From: Elysia marginata | Lineage: Eukaryota > Mollusca > Gastropoda > Plakobranchidae | Direction of reading: 5' to 3' | Assembly (NCBI GenBank): GCA_019649035.1 | Contig: BMAT01006883.1 | Coordinates: forward strand, 89,909 to 115,659 | Length of the DNA stretch: 25,751 nucleotides | In this document: piece by piece, positions 8,691 through 18,489 of the stretch | Layout: each line of letters opens with the position of its first letter | How positions within the stretch are numbered: position 1 is the stretch's first letter | Notes under the pieces: generated by a model | Seen by the model: only the letters and a program-made list of their open reading frames with translations | Database searches by the model: none | Told to the model about the DNA's origin: nothing | Translations under genes and position numbers: made by a program

Positions 8691-8897
8691 AGACGCTTTC
8701 GTGGCAGACAGAATAATGGATAACCCTGGGATGCGCTGTTGTTTTTTTTAACATTGCATATCTGCTTATTCTTGGTTGAACTTAGATAAATTTATCTTAT
8801 TTGTTCTCAAATGCATGGGTCGATCATTAAATCTCACTCGTATGGACATCAGAAAAGTTACGCTTACTTTTGTTGAAATTTCATTCCTAATTGCGCG

Positions 8898-9084
8898 ATG
8901 AATCTGGCCTAAATCTACGTCACAATTTGGGAAACACAATCTCTTCCACATTCCTTCTTGCAGATTGCGCATTTCTTTGTGTGGCTCGCTATGAAAAAAT
9001 ATAAAGCAGTTCAATAAAAAACGCGTTTAAATCACATTTAACGCACCATTCTGTAACAATAGGTAGATTTAGGTCAGAATCATT
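8898..9084. mobile_element. MITE copy 1, terminal repeat TCTGACCTAAATCTAC
   Basis: The left terminal repeat TCTGGCCTAAATCTAC (8903-8918) and the right terminal repeat GTAGATTTAGGTCAGA (9063-9078) are reverse complements with one mismatch, and the similarity extends outward over AATGATT. The interior carries CCTTCTTGCA, TTTGTGTGGC-CGCTATG and AAAAAATATAAAGCAG, all present in inverted orientation at 22150-22342. The element is about 187 bp and non-coding. Confidence 0.8.
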
Positions 9085-9475
9085 CATGTGCTGTCACACT
9101 TTTCTATTGCACAAAAGAGTTTAGCTTCACATTTCTTGGTGAGTAAACGCTATATTACGCAACATGCAATCGACCTGTGATACGTTTTTGATACCTAAGA
9201 TACGACCTTGCCTTAACGAAGGGGTGAGTTGTTTTGTTGGTTTTTTTTTAAACGAAACACTTTTCGCCGTTTTCCGTAGGTCGGTTGAATCTCTATCTTT
9301 CTCTCTAAAAGATTTCTAGTTTCCCAAGCTTGTAAAGCATGCATAATTATATATCTATAAACTTGTTATAGACTAGAAATGAGGAAACTCTTGGAATGTT
9401 AAAAAATACAATAAGATTTTTGTCATTGAAAATTTTAAAAAGTTACATTGTAAAAAATCAAATGGAAATTTATTG
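9085..9475. other. Intergenic stretch, nothing recognised
   Basis: AT-rich sequence between the MITE and the transposon candidate. No supported feature. Confidence 0.5.
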
Positions 9476-9485
9476 TGATGTCATG

Positions 9486-9508
9486 GTTTTCGCAAAGTGA
9501 CGAATACG
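9486..9508 (+). repeat. Left terminal inverted repeat of the candidate transposon
   Basis: GTTTTCGCAAA, then G, then TGACGAATACG. It pairs with 12638-12660 at 22 of 23 positions. Confidence 0.75.
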
Positions 9509-9725
9509 ACATTTTTTCGATTTTTCGATTTTTAGATATTTGTTATCAGAATCGAATACTCTACCACCTCACAAAATCTCTAGTTTCAAATCCTAAGCCT
9601 TTTTGATAAACAAGCAGTGACGAATACAAAGCAGCCATTTCAAGTAAGTACACGACACTGTTGTGTTATGATCAATTTGTTGATGATAGTCCATATGATG
9701 TTCAAATAATAGTTTTGAGAAAGGA

Positions 9726-11762
9726 ATGCAATCTTATGGTTTTGATAAAACGAGCATTGTAATTCGGCACGATGGAATAGGTAAAGAGAGAGGAGATGAT
9801 TCAGATAAAGACCTTGATTATCTTCCATCCGAGGAAAATGACTCACTGAGTGACGGTGGTTTAAGTGATAGGGATATCAATTATAGAATAGATAATGTTT
9901 CCTCTGAGATTTTTTCGCCCACCAAAGAGAAATTACGCGAAGAACCCAATCAATGCCCAAAAATCTTGCATCCAAGTGAATTTGTTGTAGAAGGTGAATC
10001 TCGAGAAGAGATTGAAGATCCTGAACAAGAGAAAACACAGCCATGTCAGGAACGTCAGACTAGAAAACGGAAACGATACCATGGAATGGAGTATACATCA
10101 GAATCTCGAAAGCTTTTTAAAAACAATAGAGTCAAAGAGACTTGTGATGTGGAAGTGTGCAAGAAAAGGGGACTGTCGTGCCACAGATTCGTCCAGAAGC
10201 TCCGCTCAGGCATCAATGCTTGTTTCTACCAAAGTGGTCAACTGGCGGATCAGCGACAGTGGATATTGTCATATGTAGATGTACAAACGCCAAAGAGCAC
10301 AAAAGACACAAGCAGAAAAGGGAAAGAAATATCACCTACCTTGTGAGAAAGAAAAAGTACAGGTATGCCGCAAGATGTTTCTAAATACAGTAGGTATCGA
10401 CGAGAGGCAGGTGAGAACTGCGTTGAGTAAAGTGAGAGAGGATGGTCAAATGGAACCCGAGGGAAGAGGTGGAAGAAGAGTAGAAGATAAGATAAAAGAC
10501 GATTTGAAAAAAAAACAACAGTCAATCAAAGAGCACATTTCCGAGTTTCCCAAAATGGAATCTCACTACTGTAGGGCCATAAGCAAACATGAATTTCTAG
10601 CGCCTGATTGAGCATGAAGAAAATTTATGATTTGTATTGTGAAAAGTAAAAACAGAGGAATGAGACCTCTGCCTCAAAGTCCCTATACAAAAACGTTTTT
10701 TCGTCCCTGGGACTAAAGTTCTACACTCTAAAGAAGGATGCGTGTGGGATATGCCTCACTAAGATGAAGAACCCGGAATAGAATGAAGAAATCCAAGAAC
10801 ATATGAAAAACACATACATGTATAAGAGAAGACCAAGGTCAGAGAAATTAAAGAAGACTGTAAGATAAAGGCTATTGAAAACCCATAACTGTCAACAGAA
10901 GTATTTGACCTGCAGCAGGTGATTTACCTCCCCAAAAGCAACCACTCTAGTCTATTCTATAAAAGACGACTAGCCATTTATAACTTAGCGATTTACGAGC
11001 TTGGTTCTGGAAAAGGCCACTGTTATCTTTGGCATGAAGACATTGCCTAAAGAGGTGCCACCTGCATCCACTCCTTTATTAAAGAAAAAGATGCTGAGGG
11101 TAAGGAAGAAATACATGTAGTATTCTTTTGTGATAGGTGCATCAGACAGAACAAAAATTTGATAGTATCTGCCATGCTCTTATATGCACTCGAAAAATCG
11201 CAGTTACTGATGAAAATGACAGTCTGCTACTTTGAGACAAACCGTGGCCAAAGAAAGGGTGATTCAATACACTCGGTGATCGAGAGGAAAGTGTCCAAAC
11301 AACCGGAGCTCTATCATCCGTCTCAGCTGGCAACGCTCATACAGTCGGCGAGGGCGTCAGGCCAGCAGCCCTACAGAGAGGTGCAAATGAATACCCATGA
11401 TATCCTTGACTGGAAGGAGTATAGTAAAAAACTATAAGAAATAAATAACTGGAGGGAGGCAGATGACGGGAGGGTCATTCAATGGCCAAATGTGATGGAG
11501 GTGTCTGTGAAAAAAAAATGGAAAAATGTAAGCTTTACTTTAAAAATTGGCACAATGAAGCTAAGCCTTCGAAACTCANNNNNNNNNNNNNNNNNNNNNN
11601 NNNNNNNNNNNNNNNNNNNNNNNNNNCAGCTTACACGTCACCCCAAACATGTCTTTTGAAAAGTATAAAGACCTAATGTCAATGTGCTGTGGTAGAAATG
11701 CTGTTATCACCCACCAGGATCACGTATCATTTTATAAAGGACTCCCACATAATGAGATCTAG
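9726..11762 (+). pseudogene. Decayed transposon-type ORF of the D-x-C-x-x-Q-N-x-N family
   Basis: The relic reads in order through several frames. From ATG 9726: an acidic N-terminus, a basic KRKRYH stretch, a Cys-rich CDVEVCKKRGLSCH and YQSGQLADQRQWILSYV. After a frameshift near 10320: YHLPCEKEKVQVCRKMFLNT, GIDERQVRTALSKV and SHYCRAISKHEFLAPD. After another near 10607: LSMKKIYDLYCEK, then a stop. At 10911-11048: LQQVIYLPKSNHSSLFYKRR, LAIYNLAIYELGSGKGHCYL and WHEDIA. At 11063-11437: VVFFCDRCIRQNKN and KGDSIHSVIERKV. After the N run: MSFEKYKDLMSMC to a final TAG at 11760-11762. This order of blocks matches a multicopy family I recall from many invertebrate and fish genomes, usually left uncharacterised. 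At least four frameshifts or stops make it non-functional. The conserved Asp in FFCDRC and the D-S-I-H block could be catalytic, but that is inference. Confidence 0.75.
11579..11626. other. Assembly gap (48 N)
   Basis: A run of 48 Ns interrupts the decayed transposon ORF. The coding frame reads up to the gap (ending SLRNS) and resumes after it with a plausible C-terminus, so the gap is probably short in reality. Confidence 1.
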
Positions 11763-12360
11763 AGATTTTGCAGTTTTTTTAGCTAACAAGATTTTTTGAG
11801 AATCTGTTTGTTCACCTGTTGGTTTTGTTAGTTGTTTTATTTCAACAATGAGGCTCTCTTAATTTTGATTTTCTAATTATTAACATTTAAAGTTACGTTG
11901 TTTTCTATTAGTTTGTTCCATTACCAATCTGTCGTCTTCACTGAACGCAAACACAGTGGTTTTGTTTTTAAATATGCTTTGTTAATATCTTTACCAAGCC
12001 AAAGTAATTCCTGCTAACTAAAACACGCAAAATAGTGTGTGTACCCCAATCAGTATAACTACAACCTGCAATTGTAAGCCAAAGATAACCAAATTGTGGC
12101 AAGATAGAAATACTTATAGTTGGAGAAATGCATATTTCAAATTGAGGAAGGCTGAATGTGAACAAAGCATTGTTTTAATAACTTAAAGGATTCGCAATCA
12201 TTTTTTATGTTTGTCATGATTTTGGTCTTTGCTTCTTTACCTTTCATATACTTGAATTTGAGTTGAAATAAACTATTAAAGTAGAAATTTACCTTGTTTG
12301 TTTAATTTCAAAATAGATAAAGCTCTATGTCCGGTGTTTTGTTATTATTTTTTGTTCTTT

Positions 12361-12484
12361 GTAACAGACGAATGTGAAAAATGTGATGGATCCGTTCATA
12401 AATACGTTTTCACAAACTGACGAATAGGTGAAAACCCTTAAATTTCTAAATTTTATAATGTGGTTTTCACAAAGTGGCGAATGG
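12361..12484 (+). repeat. Right subterminal direct repeats of the candidate transposon
   Basis: There are two good copies (12406-12428 and 12463-12484) and a weaker one at 12365-12375 (CAGACGAATGT) of the terminal motif, all in the same orientation as the left terminus and opposite to the right terminus. The first copy also forms a short hairpin, TTTTCAC...GTGAAAA (12407-12434). Confidence 0.65.
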
Positions 12485-12637
12485 TTAGATTTAGTAGTTG
12501 CCATTATTTTGGATAAAATTAACTATATCAATGCATTATTAATGATAGTATGTACCAATTTTGAAAGCAATCCGAAGAAAATGAAACGTAAAATTGGAGG
12601 ATACATTAAAACGCTCTCCTGAAAAATTACGATTTTG

Positions 12638-12660
12638 CGTATTCGTCAGTTTGCGAAAAC
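12638..12660 (-). repeat. Right terminal inverted repeat of the candidate transposon
   Basis: CGTATTCGTCA, G, TTTGCGAAAAC on the plus strand: the reverse complement of the left terminal motif with one difference. Confidence 0.75.
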
Positions 12661-12670
12661 TGTGACGTAT

Positions 12671-13189
12671 TATATGTATTAAAAACTTTCTCTGCCCTTC
12701 ATATATTTATCTGGAAAAACATCAACTGTCGTTCCCTGTATTTTGCTAAGTAAATGGGTTTTAGAACTTTCATTTTGTTGTTTGGTGTAATTTTGAATAC
12801 TTCTTCTTCCAAAAAAATTGACAAACACATACTGCTCGTGTTCCTGAAATCGAGGGAGGAGAATTTCCTGCTGCTTGAAGATGGGACTACAATCAGATCA
12901 TATTCGGAAAGTTTGTGACAACAAGCAGGGTTTTGAACCTTTGGGCTATGGATTATAATATTATATCCATGCTATACTGATGCAACTTGTATAATAAGCG
13001 AATCTGATGACAGCAAAGCCAAGTTGGTTTTGACATTTTCATGTGTTACTTCAAGTAGATATTAAGTTTAAGGGTTTAACTTCGTTGATAAGCATAATTT
13101 TGTTATTGGAGCAGACTATTATGTTGACCGCCTTTTATTTTCGAGCGGCATCAATGGGAAGAACAACGGGGTAGGTCAACATGTACTGT
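12671..13189. other. Intergenic stretch, nothing recognised
   Basis: No gene or repeat family recognised. A near-palindrome GGATTATAATATTATATCC lies at 12950-12968. Confidence 0.5.
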
Positions 13190-13620
13190 AGACTGTTGCG
13201 AACCGGACTCCAAGTCTTAGCCTGAGACCCGATGCATAGCGCGAGCGCTCGCAAACAGTTTTCCGTTCATCCTATGCAACGGCTAATAATTTCCAACGTT
13301 TGCCGAGAGCGCTTGCGAATGCTCGGGAACAGTCTCCCGAGGTAGTGCGCGGCGAACTTACAACGCCGATTGGCTGAATTTTAATGACGCTATTTCCTTT
13401 CGAAATATCAAGATCGAAATTAGCCATGTACGCTAAAGAGACATGTCGCCGATCTTTACTATTTTTAAAGTTACGTAGCCAGTGCAATTTGATGAACGAG
13501 TTTTCTGACATAGACAGTCTTTCGTTGAATTGGCAGATTTTATTTTGCCAGGAGTGTCAGGTGGTCGCCATTTTAAATAGGTGGTTGTTGAAATTTTTTA
13601 CTAGACGAGTCCATCATTAG
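13190..13620. promoter_or_regulatory. CpG-rich promoter-like segment
   Basis: Many CpGs in an AT-rich setting, a perfect 12-bp palindrome GCGAGCGCTCGC (13240-13251), a CCAAT box in inverted form (GATTGGCTGA, 13368-13377) and a YY1-like GTCGCCATTTT (13563-13573). No convincing exon follows on either strand within the window. It overlaps the inverted-repeat unit 13225-13748 and may be a mobile element and not a host promoter. Confidence 0.3.
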
Positions 13621-13748
13621 CGAAGATCTCAGGGCTTACAGTCTCTTTAAATTTAGTTTACTTCGACCCTATATATTTGCCATCCTATCTCATATATTAA
13701 AATCAAGTTTTGAAAATCTTATACGCTCGCGCTATGCAACGGGCCTCT
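13225..13748. repeat. Inverted-repeat unit with CpG-rich arms
   Basis: The left arm GAGACCCGATGCATAGCGCG-AGCG starts near 13225. The reverse complement of the right arm, ending near 13748, reads GAGGCCCGTTGCATAGCGCG-AGCG, which is 22 of 24 identical. The arms are about 475 bp apart. A third partial copy (CTATGCAACGG) lies at 13273-13283. It is possibly a non-autonomous transposon of about 0.5 kb; target duplication not identified. Confidence 0.55.
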
Positions 13749-16200
13749 GTTGTACGCCTGACTAAAAGCTTCCAGGCAGAAAAATTGTGTAGCCTGGTAA
13801 ACGAAGCCGATGTTAGGCTAAAACTGCCTAATTTGTATATAAGCCCAGACTGGCACCGCCTCGAGCGCATAGTGAGGCGCTTTATGATTTGAATAATCAA
13901 GTTTTAAAGATAAGAGTCAATGGAACAAAAAAGAGTTACACTCACAGTTAGCTTATCATCAAGCAAAATTTGCACGTAAGACAAATTGATGATTTCAAAT
14001 TAAATGCAAACTAAAATGAATTTAAAAAAGAATGAAGAATGTATTTTAAGCTTATGCAAGTCAAGTGCATCCCTCAGAAGCAAAAAAATTAGCTACTGGA
14101 CTCAACTGTCTCTTTTCAGCTTCAAAAACATAGAATTTTGAGGAGCACATACAGGTGCATACATAGTTTGGTTATGATATACATAAAAAATTTCTTGGTT
14201 TTCTGCCTTCCAAGCTTCAATGAGTCGGATGTCGCAATTTCCACCTCTTAAGGAGTTGCCGTTTTTAACAATAGCATTTTTCTAAGCTTCCATCTTTTTT
14301 AAATACCCATGAAATTTTAAATGTTTTGCAAAAAAAAAAAAAACAAAAAAAAAACCAAACATATTAACACTTTTGATAATTTGGAAAATAGAAAAAATAA
14401 ATAAGAAAAACTAGACTTTAGTTTAAATGACGTTTTCTTAAAAATTTATTTCTGGCTTAAGACTCAATCACCCTGGACATGAAACATTTGTAGGGCGCCA
14501 ACACATTTCATCTACCTTTCACCAATACTATCGTCATAACAAAATAACTGTCTAAATATAAAAAAAGACAGAAATCATAGCTTTAATAAAGGAGTAAAAG
14601 TTTCTTTAAAATTAGTTACACAATATGTACAAGTCTGTCAACAGGTGGATTGGAATGCTGAAGTTGTTGAACAATTATAAAAAAAAAACCGTTTTCATTA
14701 AATAAAAAGTTAACACTAACAGGGCATCAATCAGTTTTTATTGGTACAGGTTTTTAAACTATTGAAAGTCATCTTGGATTGTCATAGTTATACAACATTT
14801 TCATGTAGCAACAGTAAATAAATGTCAACCTTGAACCATGGCACAGTGACATAATTATCACACTCGGTATATAAAACATTGGTAAGTGTAAGATGCTGCC
14901 GATACTTTTGATTCAAAACAAATTAAAGAATAGTTCCATTAAGCACAACTTGTTTGAGTCTAGGGATGATAATATAAATTGAGCTAAAAATGAACACTGG
15001 AGCCCCTGTAGGTAAGGTGGCACCAATAATCATGTATATGAATTAATATTACATAACATTTCAAGCATCCTTGCATGCTCACTGCATTGCATACAGACGT
15101 TGCTCATCCCTGCTCTTTCATGCAGGGTTATGCCAATCTCCCCTATTGTGGTATATTAAGAGAGATTACCATAAAGCTATGGGTAGAAATAACAAAGCGG
15201 TCTCCAGCCAATATTTAGCGCCATAAGTTCCATCAGCTATCCACAGATAATTATAAGCATGTAAAAGGTACTTCTATCACTTTGTATTGACTGCATAAAC
15301 TTGGAAATTAAAAAAAAAAGAAAATTCTTGCCAGTCAAATTTTAAGGCACTGGTACGATTAGTAGGATTAACAGTTTGCTCAGCCAGGTGAGATGACAGC
15401 AAGAATAAAAGCACCATCACATGTTTTAAACATCTGGTTCCCTTGAAACAAAACAATACATGTAAATGTCAATGTATATGCAGTGGAGTCCTGTTGAGAA
15501 AAACCCTTCTCGGTCAGACTAAATGTTCATTTTATCCAAATTTTTATGAAGTTAAAAAAGAGTTAAGTATATTTTATAAAGTTTGCTTAAAGTAACATAA
15601 TATTTTTCAAAATATGACATTACAAGGACGTGGTCAAATGGAATTAAAAAAAACAAAAAACAAGCCAGTCTATGTTCTTCTTCTTTTATACAAAATAAAC
15701 TTAAACAATAGAGTGCTAAAAAACCAATTACAAAACTGGAAAAAATAATACATCTAAACCTTCACAATGGAAGAATATAAGTAAACCAAATATATGTACA
15801 CATTAAAGCAAGAATTTAAGTTAATGATAGGCTTTTCCGGTTCAACGACGGTTGCCTTTGGAATGGCTACTCGTATATTTCATTCGAACAAAAATTTTCT
15901 AAAATGAATCATCTCGTAAAAAATATGACATCAGATTACAACCTTTATAAAATTTTCTTACTCAAAGAAGTATTCATAAAAAAAGGAAGAAACATTGGTT
16001 CGAAATTGAGAGAGGAAGCTGGAATTATAAAAAAAAAAGAAAACAGATCAAGTTGGAGACAGAAATTGGGGGGAGGAGAAGTCTGAGGGATAAGAGTAAA
16101 AAGGGGGGATAGAAGGAGGAGGAATTGAGTGGGAAAGTGATACTGATGGAGAAGAAACAGAGGAAAAAAAAGAGAGGAGGAGGTTTTCGGTGTCAACGAA
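13749..16200. other. Long gene-free AT-rich stretch
   Basis: No coding region supported. Contains poly-A runs (about 14330-14355), a CAGTGGAGTCCTGTTGAGAA motif at 15481-15500 that resembles a pogo/Tigger-type terminal repeat, and a polypurine tract at about 15963-16185 that creates spurious frames on both strands. Confidence 0.5.
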
Positions 16201-16214
16201 ATACATGTATAGTA

Positions 16215-16310
16215 CAATCCACTTAAAGTCAACACTTTTAAGGGAAACTCTTGCTTAAAGTCAACATATTTTGGGGGGCAAGAGGTGTTGACTTTATCAG
16301 GATTCCACTG
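16215..16310 (+). mobile_element. Miniature pogo/Tigger-like element A (96 bp)
   Basis: Bounded by TA dinucleotides (16213-16214, 16311-16312). The right end reads GGATTCCACTG|TA, the left end a decayed TA|CAATCCACTTAAAGTCAAC. Subterminal GTTGACTTT words repeat in both orientations. The same sequence occurs inverted at 16639-16813. CAGTGGAA-type termini with repeated subterminal words and TA duplications are typical of pogo/Tigger relatives of Tc1/mariner. Confidence 0.6.
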
Positions 16311-16638
16311 TACATGTATGCTAAACGAAAACAGTTTTTTTAAATGTTTTTGAATGCAGGACTTAGTAGCTTTACATGATAAACAGTTGGTAGAGATCTA
16401 CACATTAAAAATTTTACACTGTAGTTGACAAGGTCTATAATGCGGCTTCGCCTCACAAGGACTCCATGAAAGTTGAACCGTGAACTCTTCAAAAAGAAAA
16501 CAGTGGTACACTTAATCTTTAACACATAATTACAAGCATTTCAAAATAAGGAACAATATCAAATCAAACATAATAAAATACAAATGCACGTAGATACCAT
16601 ACTGGAATAAAGTTACAGGTCTGCAAACAAAAAGTATA

Positions 16639-16813
16639 CAGTGGATTCCTGATAAAGTCAACACCTTGGGACCAAAAAAATGTGTTGACTTTAAGCAAGA
16701 GTTGACTTTAACCATCACAAAGATATAAGGAAATACAAAATGGGACTGCCAAACAGTGTTCGTTTTAAGCAAGAGTTTCTCTTAAAGGTATTGACTTGAA
16801 GTGGATTCCACTG
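16639..16813 (-). mobile_element. Miniature pogo/Tigger-like element B (175 bp)
   Basis: The ends are TA|CAGTGGATTCCTGATAAAGT and AAGTGGATTCCACTG|TA. On the minus strand its order (AATCCACTTCAAGTC, AGAAACTCTTGCTTAAA, GTTGACTTTATCAGGAATCC) is that of element A, with an extra middle segment of about 75 bp. It is non-coding. Confidence 0.75.
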
Positions 16814-16957
16814 TACATGGAACAATAGCAAATCTCCTGTGATTGCATAAACCATATTTTTTTTCCCTGCTGTAGTTGCCGTTGCAGTGGAATAATTGTA
16901 ATGATTGTACATAATGTTACTAAAAATCAATACCTGTACTCATACTGCAATATAAGA

Positions 16958-17031
16958 CAGTGGACCCCTCAATAACGGCCTGAGACAGTGGACCCCTCAA
17001 TAACGGCCTGAGACAGTGGACCCCTCAATAA
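16958..17031 (+). repeat. 28-bp tandem repeats with pogo/Tigger-like terminus
   Basis: Three units of CAGTGGACCCCTCAATAACG-GCCTGAGA start at 16958, 16986 and 17014; the first two are identical and the third ends at AATAAC. A further 1.5 copies lie at 18391-18430 in the same orientation. The CAGTGGA-CCTC...TAACGG pattern resembles the tandem binding sites at pogo/Tigger termini. Confidence 0.85.
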
Positions 17032-17149
17032 CAACCACCCTCTTATTTGACTCAGTTTGAAGACCTTCCCTTATATAATTGAAATATTGTAAAGGTATGA
17101 AATTAGCAGTGGAGAGAAGTAGGCTTTTTAGTGGAAATGCCCGAAATGT

Positions 17150-17256
17150 CTGCCTTTGGTATGACTCGAACCTTCGACTTATAGATGCTTCGGCACCCAC
17201 CGCCTTGCCACTTAGAGAAACATAGCTTAAACCATGTCGCCACTACGCTCCTTAAA
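17150..17256 (-). repeat. tRNA-like (SINE head or tRNA relic)
   Basis: On the minus strand AGCGTAGTGGCGACATGG and AAGTGGCAAGGCGGTGGG both look like A boxes, followed by a B-box-like GGTTCGAGTCA (opposite 17162-17172). The spacing from the nearer A box suits a tRNA promoter. No clean cloverleaf could be drawn, so this is more likely a SINE head than a functional tRNA gene. Confidence 0.4.
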
Positions 17257-18131
17257 AAGGAGTTTCATGGCAAAGGTCCTTGCCTAGCCTCTCTAAGCGA
17301 CTCGCTTACTTGAACGGGAAGATCCCTTATATAGTAATTCAAACCTTGAATTAAGACGATAAAAAATAGACATTTAGACAGCGTTAACTCAATATAGGAA
17401 TTTCCGAATTCCGACTCATTTACCCTGTACACGAGACAAATAGTGCAAGAAGGCAGTATAAAACGCACAAAATCATAAATAAATCTAGAAAAGACAGTAC
17501 ATGTATTATGAAACACTCACATAGGAAAAACAATGTATTAGAAACAACAGTTACAACTAGTTACAAAGGAGACTGTACAAGGACACATATCTCACCTCCA
17601 GGGTAAGCGAGTCAGATGTCACATTTTTTATTTCACTTTCAAGGATAGACCCTGTTACTGTTTTGAACAAGACATTTTCTTAGGCTTTGAAATGTAAAAA
17701 AATTCAATTCAAGTATCAAGATTCCATGGAAAAGTATTAAAACTTTTGTAGATTTAAAATATAAGGAAAACAAAGAAAAAATAAACCCTCCAATGACTTT
17801 TTCTTAAAAAAAAAAAAAATAATAAAATTCCGACTCATTCTCCCAGGATGCCAGACATATAGGCTTACTCTATGTTTTATGGTAGATAAGAGATGATTGA
17901 AATAATGAAAGCTTTCATCAAAATGAGGCATTCTGGTCCGTGAGTGTAAAACGTAATTAATTAATGATACATGTATTATTCAAATAGTTAGAGGTTGAAC
18001 TTTTTTTGTTATACAGTACAAAGTTTGAACAGAGTTTGTTAACAACAGCAAACCAATAATAGTTTTCATCATTTAATAAACACTGCTCCAATAACCAGCC
18101 CTTTTGGATGAAACTGCATGTTTGTGTTACA

Positions 18132-18200
18132 TTAACCCTTTAACGTATTTGGTGACACTTTCTACTGAGCTTTGGCATGATCGGCACAACTTAGGGTTAA
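18132..18200. mobile_element. Very small piggyBac-like MITE
   Basis: TTAA|CCCTTTAACG at the left and ACTTAGGG|TTAA at the right: the TTAA target duplication and CCCT-type ends of piggyBac elements. The interior is only 61 bp. The terminal repeats are short, so chance is not excluded. Confidence 0.45.
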
Positions 18201-18390
18201 GTATTTTTTGTAAAATGATTATTTTATTCAAACTTTCATCAGCCAATTGATAACCATTAAACAAATATTCGTTAAAAAAACCCATAAAATATAGAGAATA
18301 GGGTCTACACCTTTACACAAATAGAGGAATGGATTTATGGCAAGGATGAATTTTAATTATTTTAAAAGAGCTAAAAACCACATGTATGAC

Positions 18391-18430
18391 CAGTGGACCC
18401 CTCAATAACGGCCTGAGACAGTGGACCACC
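18391..18430 (+). repeat. Second site of the 28-bp pogo-like repeat
   Basis: A full unit identical to the one at 16958 followed by a partial unit (CAGTGGACCAC) at 18419. Same orientation as the first array, 1.4 kb away. Confidence 0.8.
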
Positions 18431-18489
18431 TTTACAACCCTACCATATACCGTTACTCTTCATAACATACACTTGTTGTCCAATGGAAG

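Larger units (their letters stand above)
9476..12670 (+). mobile_element. Candidate DNA transposon with TGACGAATAC-type terminal and subterminal repeats
   Basis: A 23-bp motif GTTTTCGCAAA-G-TGACGAATACG at 9486-9508 recurs inverted at 12638-12660 with a single base difference (C for G), about 3.17 kb away. Similarity reaches outward to ATGTCATG versus ACGTCACA. Inside the ends are direct copies: CAGTGACGAATAC at 9615-9627, GTTTTCACAAA-C-TGACGAATAGG at 12406-12428, and GTTTTCACAAAGTGGCGAAT at 12463-12482. The enclosed coding relic (9726-11762) reads on the plus strand. The arrangement is that of a cut-and-paste transposon with transposase-binding subterminal repeats. A clear target-site duplication is not visible. 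The superfamily is not assigned. Confidence 0.65.

Noticed and set aside
12428..12622. A 64-codon plus-strand frame
   Set aside because: It begins in the subterminal repeats of the transposon candidate and shows no family resemblance.
9476..12670. A defined target-site duplication at the transposon ends (TATT near 9471 and 12668)
   Set aside because: The outer limits of the terminal repeats are uncertain by several bases, so a 4-bp match in AT-rich DNA is not evidence.
13703..13900. Overlapping 60-65 codon frames on both strands
   Set aside because: Both fall on the right arm of an inverted repeat and mirror each other; neither has homology.
15904..16235. Frames over 15904-16086 (+) and 15945-16235 (-)
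   Set aside because: They are produced by a polypurine tract and part of a miniature element.
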